A stretch of 64,000 nt of DNA from Bacillota bacterium. GTDB lineage: Bacteria; Bacillota; Clostridia; Christensenellales; Aristaeellaceae. The notes beneath the pieces were generated by a model. That model made no database searches, was not told the DNA's origin, and worked only from the letters and a program-made list of their open reading frames with translations. Position numbers and translations under genes: made by a program. Where the stretch lies: NCBI GenBank assembly GCA_023411395.1, contig JAEYOV010000084.1, forward strand, positions 62,001 to 126,000, in the 5' to 3' direction. This document shows positions 44,805-53,660 of this stretch, piece by piece; within the stretch, counting starts at the first letter, position 1; each line of letters starts with the position of its first letter.

Positions 44805-44840
44805 CACGCTTTGGGTGAAGGAGAGTAAGCCTTAATAAAC

Positions 44841-45413
44841 ATGAAAACCAAGGTCATGGAAGAATCGGCAAGAATCGTCGAAAAGTATAACGAACTTTTC
44901 CTGGAACAGTACCGCGTTTGGTTAAAGGATATCGTTTTTACCTGGCAGTGGTGGTTTGAACTGATTGTGATAACCACATTGCCCTGGGTAGCATGGTTCA
45001 TTTTACGAAATAAAGAACAAACGCACCGCCTTTTATACGCGGGCTTTTTTGTTTTGATTATCGCATGCTTTCTGGATATGGTGGGTCTGTGCCTTGCCTT
45101 ATGGTGCTATCCGCATAAGCTGCTGCCTTTTCTGCCGCAGTATATTTCGTGGGATTTCTGCGCGATGCCGGTCAGCATTATGCTGTCCATACAATATACG
45201 CCAAAAATAAAGCCGTGGATAAAAGCCTTCCTTTATGCCGGCATCGCCGCGTTTATCGTGCAGCCGGCTGCGGAATGGATGCATTTGTACCATCCCATGC
45301 ACTGGAAGCATTGGTACTCCTTCCCGATCATATTTTTGATCTATATGGGGGCGTACCATTTTTATTCAAAGGCCGGAAGCGAATGGATGAAAAGCAAAGA
45401 AAGCAAGCCATGA
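44841..45413 (+). CDS. CBO0543 family membrane protein (first copy)
   Basis: A 190-residue protein with about five membrane helices (WWFELIVITTLPWVAWFIL, GFFVLIIACFLDMVGLCLA and others). The layout and the histidine/tryptophan-rich end (WMHLYHPMHWKHWYSF) fit the CBO0543 family of Bacillus and Clostridium, whose function is unknown. It is 36 bases after the previous gene; the purine-rich site GAAGGAGAG is rather far (15 bases) from the ATG. Confidence 0.6.
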   Translation: MKTKVMEESARIVEKYNELFLEQYRVWLKDIVFTWQWWFELIVITTLPWVAWFILRNKEQTHRLLYAGFFVLIIACFLDMVGLCLALWCYPHKLLPFLPQYISWDFCAMPVSIMLSIQYTPKIKPWIKAFLYAGIAAFIVQPAAEWMHLYHPMHWKHWYSFPIIFLIYMGAYHFYSKAGSEWMKSKESKP

Positions 45414-45605
45414 GCTGTTCATATATGAATGGGCGCTTGCCCGCAAGACCTGCCATTATGGCCTGACCGGCATAAGATATTCAGACCTATGAAACCATGC
45501 GTTTGGCGGGCAGGGCAGCATCATCCGAATAATTTCCAATTTAGTGTATTTTTTCTATCAGATGGCAATAATAGCAGCATTCTCAATGATCATTGTGGGG
45601 TGCTT

Positions 45606-46118
45606 ATGCTTTATACGGCAGCCTTTTTGCTGGTTCATATCGGTGCCTTCTATATCACAGGAACCTGGAGGCACTGGAAAGAGTATTACCCTACTGTTCT
45701 ATTTGCTATTGTCGGAGATTTTTCTTACAACATACTTTTTAATGAGCGGTTTCTATGGATGTACAATACTCTGTTTGATCATAGAATCGCTGACATGGTA
45801 TATGCCTTTTTCGTTTTCCCCTGTGCGACAATCATGTTTTTAAGGTACTATCCAAAGGGAATTCTGAAAGAAGGGCTGTATATACTCCTGTGGACAGCCG
45901 CATATACAGTCATTGAAGCCATTTCATGTCAGATCGACAATTTCTGCCATTATGGTGGATGGAATATATTTTGGTCTGCCGGGTTGTACTTTTTTGCGTT
46001 TATACTGATCAGGATTCACCATAAGAAGCCTCTCGTTGTATGGCCCATAGGGCTTGCCTTTGCCATTGCCATGCTGTTCATCTTTCAGCAGCCTTTTCAT
46101 TTCTCCGTTACGCAATAG
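45606..46118 (+). CDS. CBO0543 family membrane protein (second copy)
   Basis: A 170-residue membrane protein with YPTVLFAIVGDFSYNILF, DMVYAFFVFPCATIMFLRYYP, AYTVIEAISCQ and YGGWNIFWSAGLYFFAF, which match the CBO0543 family well. The frame is open further upstream to 45429, but residues before the ATG at 45606 do not look like the family. Codon use is more AT-rich than in the flagellar genes. It lies 190 bases after its paralogue, with no gene between, and converges on the MocR gene. Confidence 0.65.
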   Translation: MLYTAAFLLVHIGAFYITGTWRHWKEYYPTVLFAIVGDFSYNILFNERFLWMYNTLFDHRIADMVYAFFVFPCATIMFLRYYPKGILKEGLYILLWTAAYTVIEAISCQIDNFCHYGGWNIFWSAGLYFFAFILIRIHHKKPLVVWPIGLAFAIAMLFIFQQPFHFSVTQ

Positions 46119-46134
46119 ACATAGTCAATAGGCG

Positions 46135-47538
46135 CTACATGTCCAAAAGTGCCGCCTGAAGACGCGCGACGCCCTCCGCGATCTCCGTTTCCGTCAGCGC
46201 GCCATAGCCCAGAATCAAACCGCTTTTGTGTACTCCTTTTTCAAACGCGTAATCTTCCGACCACTCCGCATCCACACGGCATGATGCCAATCTGTCAAAA
46301 TCCTCCCGGACCAATGGGCGTTTTTCAAACACAACCATCACATGCATGCCCGCGTTTTCCCCGCTGATGAAGATGCCTGCGCCGAACGCGTGCTTCAGCT
46401 CCCGTATCAAAAGCGCACGCTTTTTCGCGTACAGCCGTTTCATGCTGTAAATGTGGCGTTCCAGCTGCCCGCTGCGCAAAAAAGCGGCCAGGGCGCGCTG
46501 CAAAAGGACGGGCGCCGTTAGATTCATGGATTCCAAGGCTTCCTGCATTCTTTCAACCGCTCCCCAAGGCAGAATCATATACCCCATGCGCAGCGTGGGC
46601 GAAAAGATCTTGCTGAAGGAACCCAGGTAGATCACCCGCTCCGGGTCCAGGTGCCGAAGCGTTTGTATCGGTTCCCCCTCATACCGGAATTCGCTGTCAT
46701 AGTCGTCCTCGATGATATACGCACCGCATCTTCGTGCATGGGACAAAAGTGCCAATCGGCGGCTTATGGGCAGCACAGTCCCCGTCGGGAACTGGTGGGA
46801 AGGCACCGCGTATATGAACCCCAATTCCCGCAATCCGGCAAGCTTTTCCGTGCGCATCCCCTGGCCGTCCACCGGGATGGGCGCGATTTGGTATCCATTG
46901 CGCAAAAACGCCTGGCGCATGAAATGCACGCAGGGGTCCTCCATGGCAGCAATGGTGCACCCCTTCAGCGCCCAGCAGGCCACGTCCACGCCGCTGGTAG
47001 CGCCGGGCAGGATAAAAATCTGCCCGGGGCTGCATGTGATGTCCTTGGTTCGGTAAAGATACGCGCACAATTCCCTGCGCAATTCCTCCTCACCGCCGGG
47101 GGTGCTGAAGGCGAGCTTTTCCTGCGGCATCTCAATGGATGCGTCCCTCACCGCCCGCGTCCAGGCGGCCCGGGGAAAGCGGCGGTAATCCGTAAGCCCG
47201 GCCTCAAAGGCAATGATATCCCCCGGCTCCGCCGGGCCGCTTTTTCCGCCGGTTTCCCGCTCCGGCGCGTCGTGAACGGGCGCCGCTCCCGGCCGGCCCA
47301 GCGCCACCACATACGTGCCCGAGCCTGTGCGCCCGCTCAAATATCCTTCGGCAATCAACTGCTCGTACACCTGCAAAATGGTGTTTCGGGCAATGAAAAG
47401 CTCCGCCGCAAGATTCCGGGTGGGCGGCAGCCGCGTGTCAGCGGGGAGCGTTCCATTCAGGATCATCCCCCTCAATTGCCCGGTCAACTGCCGGGTGATG
47501 GATAAAGGCGACGAACGGTCAATATGCAGCCCGTACAT
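46135..47538 (-). CDS. MocR-type transcriptional regulator (GntR HTH plus aminotransferase domain)
   Basis: A 467-residue regulator. Residues 10-78 are a GntR winged helix (LPPTRNLAAELFIARNTILQ, then GYLSGRTGSGTYV). Residues about 110-460 form a type I aminotransferase domain with the PLP lysine predicted at Lys310 (YLGSFSKIF) and ATSGVDVACWALKG. Start 47538 has GGAGG 5 bases away. MocR proteins sense PLP or an amino acid adduct; the target here may be its own promoter or the divergent metN-metI genes. Confidence 0.88.
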   Translation of the reverse strand: MYGLHIDRSSPLSITRQLTGQLRGMILNGTLPADTRLPPTRNLAAELFIARNTILQVYEQLIAEGYLSGRTGSGTYVVALGRPGAAPVHDAPERETGGKSGPAEPGDIIAFEAGLTDYRRFPRAAWTRAVRDASIEMPQEKLAFSTPGGEEELRRELCAYLYRTKDITCSPGQIFILPGATSGVDVACWALKGCTIAAMEDPCVHFMRQAFLRNGYQIAPIPVDGQGMRTEKLAGLRELGFIYAVPSHQFPTGTVLPISRRLALLSHARRCGAYIIEDDYDSEFRYEGEPIQTLRHLDPERVIYLGSFSKIFSPTLRMGYMILPWGAVERMQEALESMNLTAPVLLQRALAAFLRSGQLERHIYSMKRLYAKKRALLIRELKHAFGAGIFISGENAGMHVMVVFEKRPLVREDFDRLASCRVDAEWSEDYAFEKGVHKSGLILGYGALTETEIAEGVARLQAALLDM

Positions 47539-47562
47539 AACAGCCTCCAAACATTTGTTTTC

Positions 47563-47616
47563 GCCAATGGCCATGATTGGCCCCCAAAATCTGCCCGTTT
47601 CCTGAAATATCAGGAA
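47563..47616. promoter_or_regulatory. Two short palindromes in the mocR-metN divergent region
   Basis: GCCAAT...ATTGGC (47563-47581) and TTCCTGA-AATA-TCAGGAA (47599-47616) are dyad sequences 25-80 bases upstream of the MocR start. They could be operators for this regulator; no binding site is known for it. Confidence 0.4.
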
Positions 47617-47707
47617 CCATTTTCCATGATACCATACATTCTTCCGGAAAAGAAGAATTGGAAGAACTGAATGCAGTTTTCCGCCGAACGCCTTCCCTCC
47701 CCGCGGC

Positions 47708-47736
47708 TTGACACGGCATCCGGCATCGTGTATGAT
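47708..47736 (+). promoter_or_regulatory. Promoter of metN-metI
   Basis: TTGACA (47708-47713), 17 bases, TATGAT (47731-47736), about 60 bases before the metN start. No S-box or T-box is present in the short leader. Confidence 0.75.
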
Positions 47737-47796
47737 GACGGCACATTCTCCCTTTGAGTGTATGCCTTTGGGTACATGCTTAGGGGAAAGGCTGGG

Positions 47797-48861
47797 ATGC
47801 ATCGCATGCAGGAAACGGCGGTACGGGATGAGGGGAACGCGGCTGTGGGACAGCGGCCCGTGCTCATTGATATTCAGAATCTGAAAAAGGTTTATCCCGC
47901 GCAGGATGGTGAAGTGGTGGCGCTTGACGGCATCAGCCTCACCATCCGCAAAGGTGATATCTACGGCATCATCGGCTTGAGCGGGGCCGGCAAGAGCACG
48001 CTCATCCGCTGCATCAACCGGCTGGACGAGCCCTCGGAAGGCGAAATCCTCTTTGAAGGCAAAAACGTACTGGCCATGGACAAAAAGGAACTGCTGTCCC
48101 TGCGCCGGGGCATGGGCATGATCTTTCAGCAGTTCAACCTGCTGATGCAAAAGACGGTGGCCAGGAACATCCGCTACCCCATGGAGACCGCCGGCGTGAA
48201 GCGCCCCGAGGCGGACAGGCGGGTGAAGGAATTATTGAAGATCGTCGGGCTTGCGGATAAGCTGAACGCCTACCCTTCCCAGTTGTCCGGCGGGCAAAAG
48301 CAGCGGGTGGCCATCGCAAGGGCCCTGGCCATGAACCCCAAGGTGCTTTTGTGCGACGAGGCCACCTCCGCCCTTGACCCCATGACAACACAATCGATAT
48401 TGAAGCTTTTGCAGGACATTAACCGCGAGATGGGCATCACCATCGTGATCATCACCCATGAGATGGCCGTGATCCGGCAAATATGCACCCATGTGGCCAT
48501 CCTGGACGGCGGCGTCATCGCGGAAGAAGGCAGCGTGGACGAGGTATTCACCCACACAAAAAGCCAGGCCGGAAGGCGGCTGTTCGGCATCGTGCCCACG
48601 GAGGAGGAGCCCTTCCCCCTTACCGGCACGGCCATCCGGGTGGTGTTTGACGGGGGCAAGGTGGCCGACCCCATCATCGCCCGGCTGATCCTTCATCTGG
48701 GCGCGCCTGTGAGTATCCTGTCCGCCGACGTGCGCAACCTGAACGGCGTGCAATACGGGCAGATGCTTATCACCGCGCCGGAGGACCCGGCCATGAAAAA
48801 ACAGGCCATGGACTTTTTGCAGGCCCAGGGCCTGACAGTGGAGGAGGTGACGCCGGCGTGA
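47797..48861 (+). CDS. metN: Methionine-type ABC importer, ATP-binding protein MetN
   Basis: A 354-residue ATPase. Walker A GLSGAGKST, Q-loop MIFQQFNLL, signature LSGGQKQRVAIARAL and Walker B VLLCDEATSALDP are complete. Residues about 270-354 are the C-terminal NIL domain that binds methionine and inhibits the transporter. GGGGAAAGG 6 bases upstream supports the ATG at 47797. No metQ binding protein gene is adjacent, so substrate methionine is likely but not shown. Confidence 0.88.
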   Translation: MHRMQETAVRDEGNAAVGQRPVLIDIQNLKKVYPAQDGEVVALDGISLTIRKGDIYGIIGLSGAGKSTLIRCINRLDEPSEGEILFEGKNVLAMDKKELLSLRRGMGMIFQQFNLLMQKTVARNIRYPMETAGVKRPEADRRVKELLKIVGLADKLNAYPSQLSGGQKQRVAIARALAMNPKVLLCDEATSALDPMTTQSILKLLQDINREMGITIVIITHEMAVIRQICTHVAILDGGVIAEEGSVDEVFTHTKSQAGRRLFGIVPTEEEPFPLTGTAIRVVFDGGKVADPIIARLILHLGAPVSILSADVRNLNGVQYGQMLITAPEDPAMKKQAMDFLQAQGLTVEEVTPA

Positions 48862-49601
48862 TCTTAAATGAAATATGGGCATTTATCGTTCAGGCCTGGG
48901 ATCAATTGTGGACGTCTTTGCTCCAGTTCATAGCCAGTGTGAACTGGGAAAGATTGTGGGCGCTTTTGCGTCAGGGCACACTGGAAACACTGTACATGAC
49001 ACTGCCGTCCACCCTCTTAGCTTACCTCCTGGGCCTTCCCTTGGGCGTGCTGCTGGTGATCACCAGGCGGGGGCACATCCTTCCCGCACCAGGCTTCAAC
49101 ACGGTGCTGGGCGGCATCGTCAATTTCCTGCGGTCCATCCCCTTCATTATTTTGCTGGTGATGATTTCGCCTGTAACGCGGGTGGTCATGGGCAGCGCCA
49201 TCGGTACCCATTCCGTGATTTTTCCTTTGGTGATCAGCGCCTTCCCCTATGTGGCCCGCATGGTGGAAAGCTCCCTGCGGGAGGTGGACGGCGGCGTGAT
49301 TGAAGCCGCTTTGTCGATGGGCTCCACCACCTGGCAGGTCATATGCAAGGTACTCCTGCCGGAAGCGCTGCCCTCCCTGGTGAGCGGGGCCACCATCTGC
49401 CTGACCACCATTTTGGCCTACACGGCCATGGCCGGCGCCGCGGGCGGCGGCGGGCTGGGCTCAATCGCCATCAGCTATGGCCTGAACAGGCGGGCATATG
49501 ACATCATGTACTCCGCCAGCGTCGCGCTGGTGTTCCTGGTTCAAGTTTTTCAGGTCACAGGAACCATTGCCACCAAGCGCCTGGATCATAAAAAGCGATA
49601 A
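48858..49601 (+). CDS. metI: Methionine-type ABC importer, permease MetI
   Basis: A 247-residue permease with a GTG start overlapping the metN stop by 4 bases (GTGA) and GGAGGTGA upstream. Five membrane helices and the EAA-like loop EAALSMGSTTWQVICKVLLPEA are visible. It is longer than E. coli MetI at the N-terminus by about 30 residues. Confidence 0.88.
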   Translation: MILNEIWAFIVQAWDQLWTSLLQFIASVNWERLWALLRQGTLETLYMTLPSTLLAYLLGLPLGVLLVITRRGHILPAPGFNTVLGGIVNFLRSIPFIILLVMISPVTRVVMGSAIGTHSVIFPLVISAFPYVARMVESSLREVDGGVIEAALSMGSTTWQVICKVLLPEALPSLVSGATICLTTILAYTAMAGAAGGGGLGSIAISYGLNRRAYDIMYSASVALVFLVQVFQVTGTIATKRLDHKKR

Positions 49602-49617
49602 ATACACTCAATATACA

Positions 49618-49650
49618 GCGCCCCGGCAGAATTGCCGGGGCGCGATCGTG
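49618..49650. terminator. Two-way terminator between metI and the NagD-type gene
   Basis: GCGCCCCGGCA and TGCCGGGGCGC pair perfectly around four bases between two convergent genes. The flanking T tracts are short on both strands. Confidence 0.6.
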
Positions 49651-49651
49651 T

Positions 49652-50452
49652 TTACAGAAAAGGTATCATATCGCACAGCCTGTCAAAGATCAGATGCGGC
49701 TGCGCAGGCGACGCCTTCAAGTCCTCCATCGTGGCCTCCCCGGAAAGAACGAGGATGCTGGTCATGCCGAAATTCACGCCTGTTGCGATGTCGGTATACA
49801 GCCTGTCCCCCACCATGGCCAATTCATCCGCCCGAAAGCCGGTCAGCCTAAGCGCCTCCTCCACAATGCCCTGATAGGGCTTGCCCAGTATGATGTCCGG
49901 GCGGCGGCCCGCGCTGGCCTCAATGAAGGCGATGATGGCCCCTATGTCCGGGGCAAAGCCCGTTTCCGTAGGACAGTTGAAATCGGGGTGGGTGGCGATA
50001 TAGGGCAGCCCGGCCCGCACCAGATCACAGACTCTGGTCATTTTCTCAAAGTCCAGCGTGGTATCATAGGCAATCAAAACATAATCCGGGTTTTCATTAT
50101 CGATCAAGAGCCCCAGTTCCGTAAGCTCTTCCTTCAATATATCGTTACCCAGCAAAAACGCCTTCTTTCCGGGGAAGGCGCGCAGCGCATAGGACGCGGC
50201 GGCATGGCCGGAGGTGAGCACCCTTAAAAACCGCTCCCGCACCCCCATGCGCTTGAGCTTCTGCTCGTACTGCACGGCGGATTTGGATGAATTGTTGGTC
50301 AAAAACAGCGTGCGGCGGCCGGTGCGTTCGCAGGCATCCAGAAAATCCAAAGAGCCCGGCAGCAATTGATCGCCCAAATAAAAAGTGCCGTCCATGTCCA
50401 GCAGGAAGCACTTGACCTTTGACAGCATATCCCTGATCGAATCATCACTCAT
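49652..50452 (-). CDS. HAD-IIA (NagD/AraL) family phosphatase
   Basis: A 266-residue HAD hydrolase. CFLLDMDGTFYLGDQLLPGS has the paired aspartates, LFLTNNSSKS follows, and MVGDRLYTDIATGVNFGM is the last motif; the C2a cap lies between (about 85-175). It likely dephosphorylates a sugar or nucleotide phosphate. The start at 50452 removes a low-complexity extension of the frame. Confidence 0.88.
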   Translation of the reverse strand: MSDDSIRDMLSKVKCFLLDMDGTFYLGDQLLPGSLDFLDACERTGRRTLFLTNNSSKSAVQYEQKLKRMGVRERFLRVLTSGHAAASYALRAFPGKKAFLLGNDILKEELTELGLLIDNENPDYVLIAYDTTLDFEKMTRVCDLVRAGLPYIATHPDFNCPTETGFAPDIGAIIAFIEASAGRRPDIILGKPYQGIVEEALRLTGFRADELAMVGDRLYTDIATGVNFGMTSILVLSGEATMEDLKASPAQPHLIFDRLCDMIPFL

Positions 50453-50621
50453 GCGGCAAAACCTCTCTTGCGAAGATGCGCTTTCGCTATATAATACCAT
50501 ACCGTCTTTTGCCCGTAAAGAAAAAAACGCCTTTTCCACGGAAAAAGCGCAACAAAGAGCAAAACATGCATCATGCATGTCACAGACTATAAACAAAATG
50601 CGAACAAATTTCCGGGGATGC

Positions 50622-50816
50622 ATTGAAGGGGTGGAACCCCTTCAATTGTAATCGTGTCGCCCGGCTTTGCCGGGCGCGCGGGTCGCTTGCGGAGCAAGCA
50701 TTCCTTACACTTTTCACCGGCCGCAATCCTGCACCAGCCAAGTGAAGTGATGGATGGTGCGTGGGATTGCAGGTGAAAAGTGCGAGATCGCAAAAATGAC
50801 GTTGTCATTTTTGCGA
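50622..50816. repeat. Array of five hairpins in the gap 50453-50819
   Basis: Five inverted repeats follow each other: ATTGAAGGGG/CCCCTTCAAT (50622-50646); GCCCGGC/GCCGGGC (50659-50675); GCTTGC/GCAAGC (50685-50699); a long one with arms 50708-50736 and 50755-50782 made of three paired blocks (CACTTTTCACC, GCAATCC, GCACCA and their complements); and TCGCAAAAATGAC/GTCATTTTTGCGA (50788-50816). The last ends within 4 bases of the DUF1653 stop and could terminate it. The rest looks like a repeat element or structured RNA. No gene is seen. Confidence 0.75.
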
Positions 50817-50819
50817 AAG

Positions 50820-51035
50820 CTACTCTTCCTCCCACGTAAACCGCAAGGATTGCACGCCGTCCCGCTCCACTACATCCAGCCATTGGGCGGCCGGGCGCAC
50901 CCAGATTCCCCCGTCCCCATACAGCGCCTGGTAAACGGCCATAAGCTCCAGCGTTTCGCTGTGGCGGGCCGTATACAAAAGCCGGTATCGGTTCCCCTTG
51001 AAATGCCTGTAGATGCCGGGTCTCAATTCTTCCAT
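50820..51035 (-). CDS. DUF1653 domain protein
   Basis: A 71-residue small protein. RPGIYRHFKGNRYRLLYTAR, then MAVYQALYGDGGIWVRPAAQW match DUF1653, whose function is unknown. GGAGG lies 7 bases before the ATG at 51035; longer frames upstream lack a site. Confidence 0.85.
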   Translation of the reverse strand: MEELRPGIYRHFKGNRYRLLYTARHSETLELMAVYQALYGDGGIWVRPAAQWLDVVERDGVQSLRFTWEEE

Positions 51036-51270
51036 GGTATACCTCCAACAACACTCACCCATTACAAGTGCCATGGCATCTTCCCAACCCTTGCAATTGA
51101 TTGTACCACAAAGCAATGAGCCGGGCAAGCGGGCGCTGTACAGCCCGCCCCGGACACTGCTGTCCGGCTCTTTTGCGCCTGTGTGACAGCCATGTGAAAT
51201 TGCGCCGATCCGCTTTACTTTTACCTGGAAATGAAGTACATTAGTATATATTTCGAAAGGCGCTGAATCC

Positions 51271-52137
51271 ATGATCGACGTGATTATCAACCCCGTTGCC
51301 GGCAACGGCCACGCAAAGCGGGTCGGCGAAAAAGTAATGGAAGCCCTCCTTCACCGGGCCATTGCCTGCAAGGCTTATTTTACGGAATCACCAGGCCACG
51401 CCACCCAAATCGCCAAGGAGGCCGTACATAGGGGAACGGATACGGTGCTTGCGGTCGGCGGCGACGGCACGGCCTATGAAGCCGCCAGCGGGCTGATCCA
51501 TTCCAAAACCGCCCTGGGGCTCATACCCGCCGGCACGGGCAACGACTTCATCAAATCCATCGGCGTGCCCAAGTCCCCCCAAAAAGCGCTTGACCACATT
51601 CTTTCCCATCCGCCACGGCTTGTGGACATGGGCCGGATCAACGACAAGCTTTTCCTGAACGTGTGCGGCACGGGCTTCGACGTATCCGTGCTGGAATATT
51701 CCATGAAGGCAAAGAAGCTGGTCCGGGGCATGCTGCCTTACCTGTATGGCGTCATCCGAACCATTTTCAGCTTCAAGCCCGTGCGCATGCACATTGAGAT
51801 CGATGAAGAAACAACGCTGGATGGCACTTTTTTGCAATGCAGCGTGGCCAATGGCCGTTATATAGGCGGAGGAATTGCCATTTCTCCCACCTCGCAGGTT
51901 GACGACGGCCTGCTGGATGTGGTTGTTCTCAGGTCCATTCCCAACTGGAAGATGTTCTTCTATTTGCCCGGCCTGCTTTTAGGGCGGGTGCACTCCTTCT
52001 CCATCACTTCCCATTACCGGTGCCATGAGGTGGCAATTGACGCGCCGGGGATGCATATGAATGTGGATGGCGAGATGCTGCCCATTGAGAAGGTCCGCTT
52101 TTCCCCCGTGAAGGATGCGCTGTGGGTCCACTGGTAA
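51271..52137 (+). CDS. Diacylglycerol kinase family lipid kinase
   Basis: A 288-residue protein of the DagK/YegS type. INPVAGNGHAKRV and AVGGDGTAYEAASGL form the nucleotide site and LIPAGTGNDFIKSIG the glycine-rich loop. It would phosphorylate diacylglycerol or a related lipid at the membrane. GAAAGG sits before the ATG. The next gene starts 25 bases later. Confidence 0.9.
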   Translation: MIDVIINPVAGNGHAKRVGEKVMEALLHRAIACKAYFTESPGHATQIAKEAVHRGTDTVLAVGGDGTAYEAASGLIHSKTALGLIPAGTGNDFIKSIGVPKSPQKALDHILSHPPRLVDMGRINDKLFLNVCGTGFDVSVLEYSMKAKKLVRGMLPYLYGVIRTIFSFKPVRMHIEIDEETTLDGTFLQCSVANGRYIGGGIAISPTSQVDDGLLDVVVLRSIPNWKMFFYLPGLLLGRVHSFSITSHYRCHEVAIDAPGMHMNVDGEMLPIEKVRFSPVKDALWVHW

Positions 52138-52162
52138 TACCGCAAAAAGGCGGTGAAGCAAC

Positions 52163-53176
52163 TTGCGTTTTTTCAAAAGTGTGTTTCTTGTCCTGCTTTC
52201 CCTTTTGTTTCTTCTGCCGGAAAGCATTGCCCGGGCGGATGAGGAAGTTTACTATGCGGATATCCCCCTGCTCCCCGTCGTCCATCTGACGGCGCCCTCG
52301 CCGGGCGAAAGCTACGCGGCCGGCAATACGCTGCGTGTTACCGCCAGGGGGAGCAATGTAACGGGCATTGAGGTCACCCTTGTCTGGGAAGGCGGCTCCA
52401 TGGTTAAGTCTCAGGAAGGGGAAGCCTTCGATCATACGTTCCAGCTTCCCGCACTGTCTATCGGCCTTACCGTCACCGCCCGGGGCTACGGCCTTACAAA
52501 AGCGGCCCAGCCGCCTTCCTTTACGGATGTTTCCCGCACTGTTCTCTCGCCCAGGGAAGAGCTTATCGGAAAAATGATCAATCTTGCCTACGCAAATTCA
52601 AAGGATTCCCGCTACAAATTCGCCCCCGCCGAAGAGGACTACCACATCGGCGTCTGCAAAAACTTTGTGATGCGCTTGTTCGATACCTACGCCAAGGATT
52701 ATGTCATGCAGGCCTACCCGGACCTTCCGCTGCACATGCCCAAAAACAACAGCAAAGCTGCCTGCGCTCCCTATGACTACGGCATCGAGTGGCGGCCGGA
52801 GACGGCGGCGGACGGCAGCCCGTTTGAAATCGTGGCCCAGTTCAAGTATAATAATGATTTGAGCAAGGAAGAGAATGCCAAAATTGCCTTCGGCATGCTC
52901 AAGCAGGTGCAAAAGGGTGATTTCTTTCAAATGGTGGGCAATTACGGCGGCGGCAACGGGCCCCATTCCCTGCTGTTCATCACCGATTACGATCCCGCAA
53001 GCGATATGCTGCACTGGACGGACAGCAACATGCGCGGCAAACGCATCGACGGCGTCCGCTGGGGGTATTTGCAGTATGACGCGGATGCCACCGCCAAATG
53101 GTTCATAGACTGTATCAATACCAAAAAAAGAGGCGCCACGCTGTACCGGCTTCGCGGCGATCTCATCCGCAAATAA
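52163..53176 (+). CDS. Secreted protein with Ig-like and Cys/His hydrolase-like domains
   Basis: A 337-residue exported protein. A signal peptide fills residues 1-25 (cleavage after SIARA). Residues about 35-125 look like a beta-sandwich. Residues about 130-337 resemble an NlpC/P60- or CHAP-like domain: Cys165 in HIGVCKNFVMRLFDTYAK sits at the head of a helix and His268 in GNGPHSLLFITDYD on a strand. A cell-wall peptidase role is only an inference. The start is TTG with AAGGCGGTG upstream. Confidence 0.6.
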   Translation: MRFFKSVFLVLLSLLFLLPESIARADEEVYYADIPLLPVVHLTAPSPGESYAAGNTLRVTARGSNVTGIEVTLVWEGGSMVKSQEGEAFDHTFQLPALSIGLTVTARGYGLTKAAQPPSFTDVSRTVLSPREELIGKMINLAYANSKDSRYKFAPAEEDYHIGVCKNFVMRLFDTYAKDYVMQAYPDLPLHMPKNNSKAACAPYDYGIEWRPETAADGSPFEIVAQFKYNNDLSKEENAKIAFGMLKQVQKGDFFQMVGNYGGGNGPHSLLFITDYDPASDMLHWTDSNMRGKRIDGVRWGYLQYDADATAKWFIDCINTKKRGATLYRLRGDLIRK

Positions 53177-53195
53177 CAAAAAAGGAGCATGACGC

Positions 53196-53630
53196 ATGGG
53201 CAATGTGATGAAGGGCTTGAAAAAGACATGGCTCAAAGGCATGGAAGCCATAGGCAACGCGGCGTCCAACATTGCGGACAACGCCAAGTACAAGGTCACA
53301 GAGATGAACCTGGAAACGCGCCGCCGGGAGATTCTGGCCGATTTTGGCAGCATCGCCTATGAAATGTGGCAGCGGGGTGAAACCTTCCCTCCGATGCTGG
53401 AGGCGCAATTGAAGCAGTTAAACGCTCTGGATGAGCAGCTTACCGCCATCCGCGTCCAGCGGTTTGCCGTGGCCCGGGAAGCCAGGCTGGCCGAGGAGGC
53501 CGCAGCCGACGCCGCGCGCAAGGCCGACGCGCTGGCCATGGGCGGGGAGGACGCGGAGGATAAGCAGGCTCCGGTGGATCCCACCCCGGAACAAGAGGAT
53601 GGTGGAAGCGGCGCGGGCGACGGCGAGTAG
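53196..53630 (+). CDS. Small charged helical protein, unknown function
   Basis: A 144-residue protein, 19 bases after the secreted protein gene with AAAGGAG upstream. Residues about 60-115 are a coiled coil (LKQLNALDEQLTAIRVQRFA), and the last 35 residues are acidic and low-complexity. I do not recognise it. Confidence 0.6.
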   Translation: MGNVMKGLKKTWLKGMEAIGNAASNIADNAKYKVTEMNLETRRREILADFGSIAYEMWQRGETFPPMLEAQLKQLNALDEQLTAIRVQRFAVAREARLAEEAAADAARKADALAMGGEDAEDKQAPVDPTPEQEDGGSGAGDGE

Positions 53631-53660
53631 CCGAATGCGCGGCCGGATACCCGTTTCATC

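Noticed and set aside
45414..45605. Frameshifted N-terminal part of the second CBO0543 gene
   Set aside because: The reading frames in this gap show no family sequence; the gene from 45606 is complete for the family core.
47539..47796. S-box or T-box upstream of metN
   Set aside because: The leader after the promoter is only about 55 bases and contains none of the conserved elements.
50587..51054. Minus-strand 155-residue frame over the hairpin array and DUF1653 gene
   Set aside because: It is out of frame with DUF1653 and crosses palindromes; no ribosome site.
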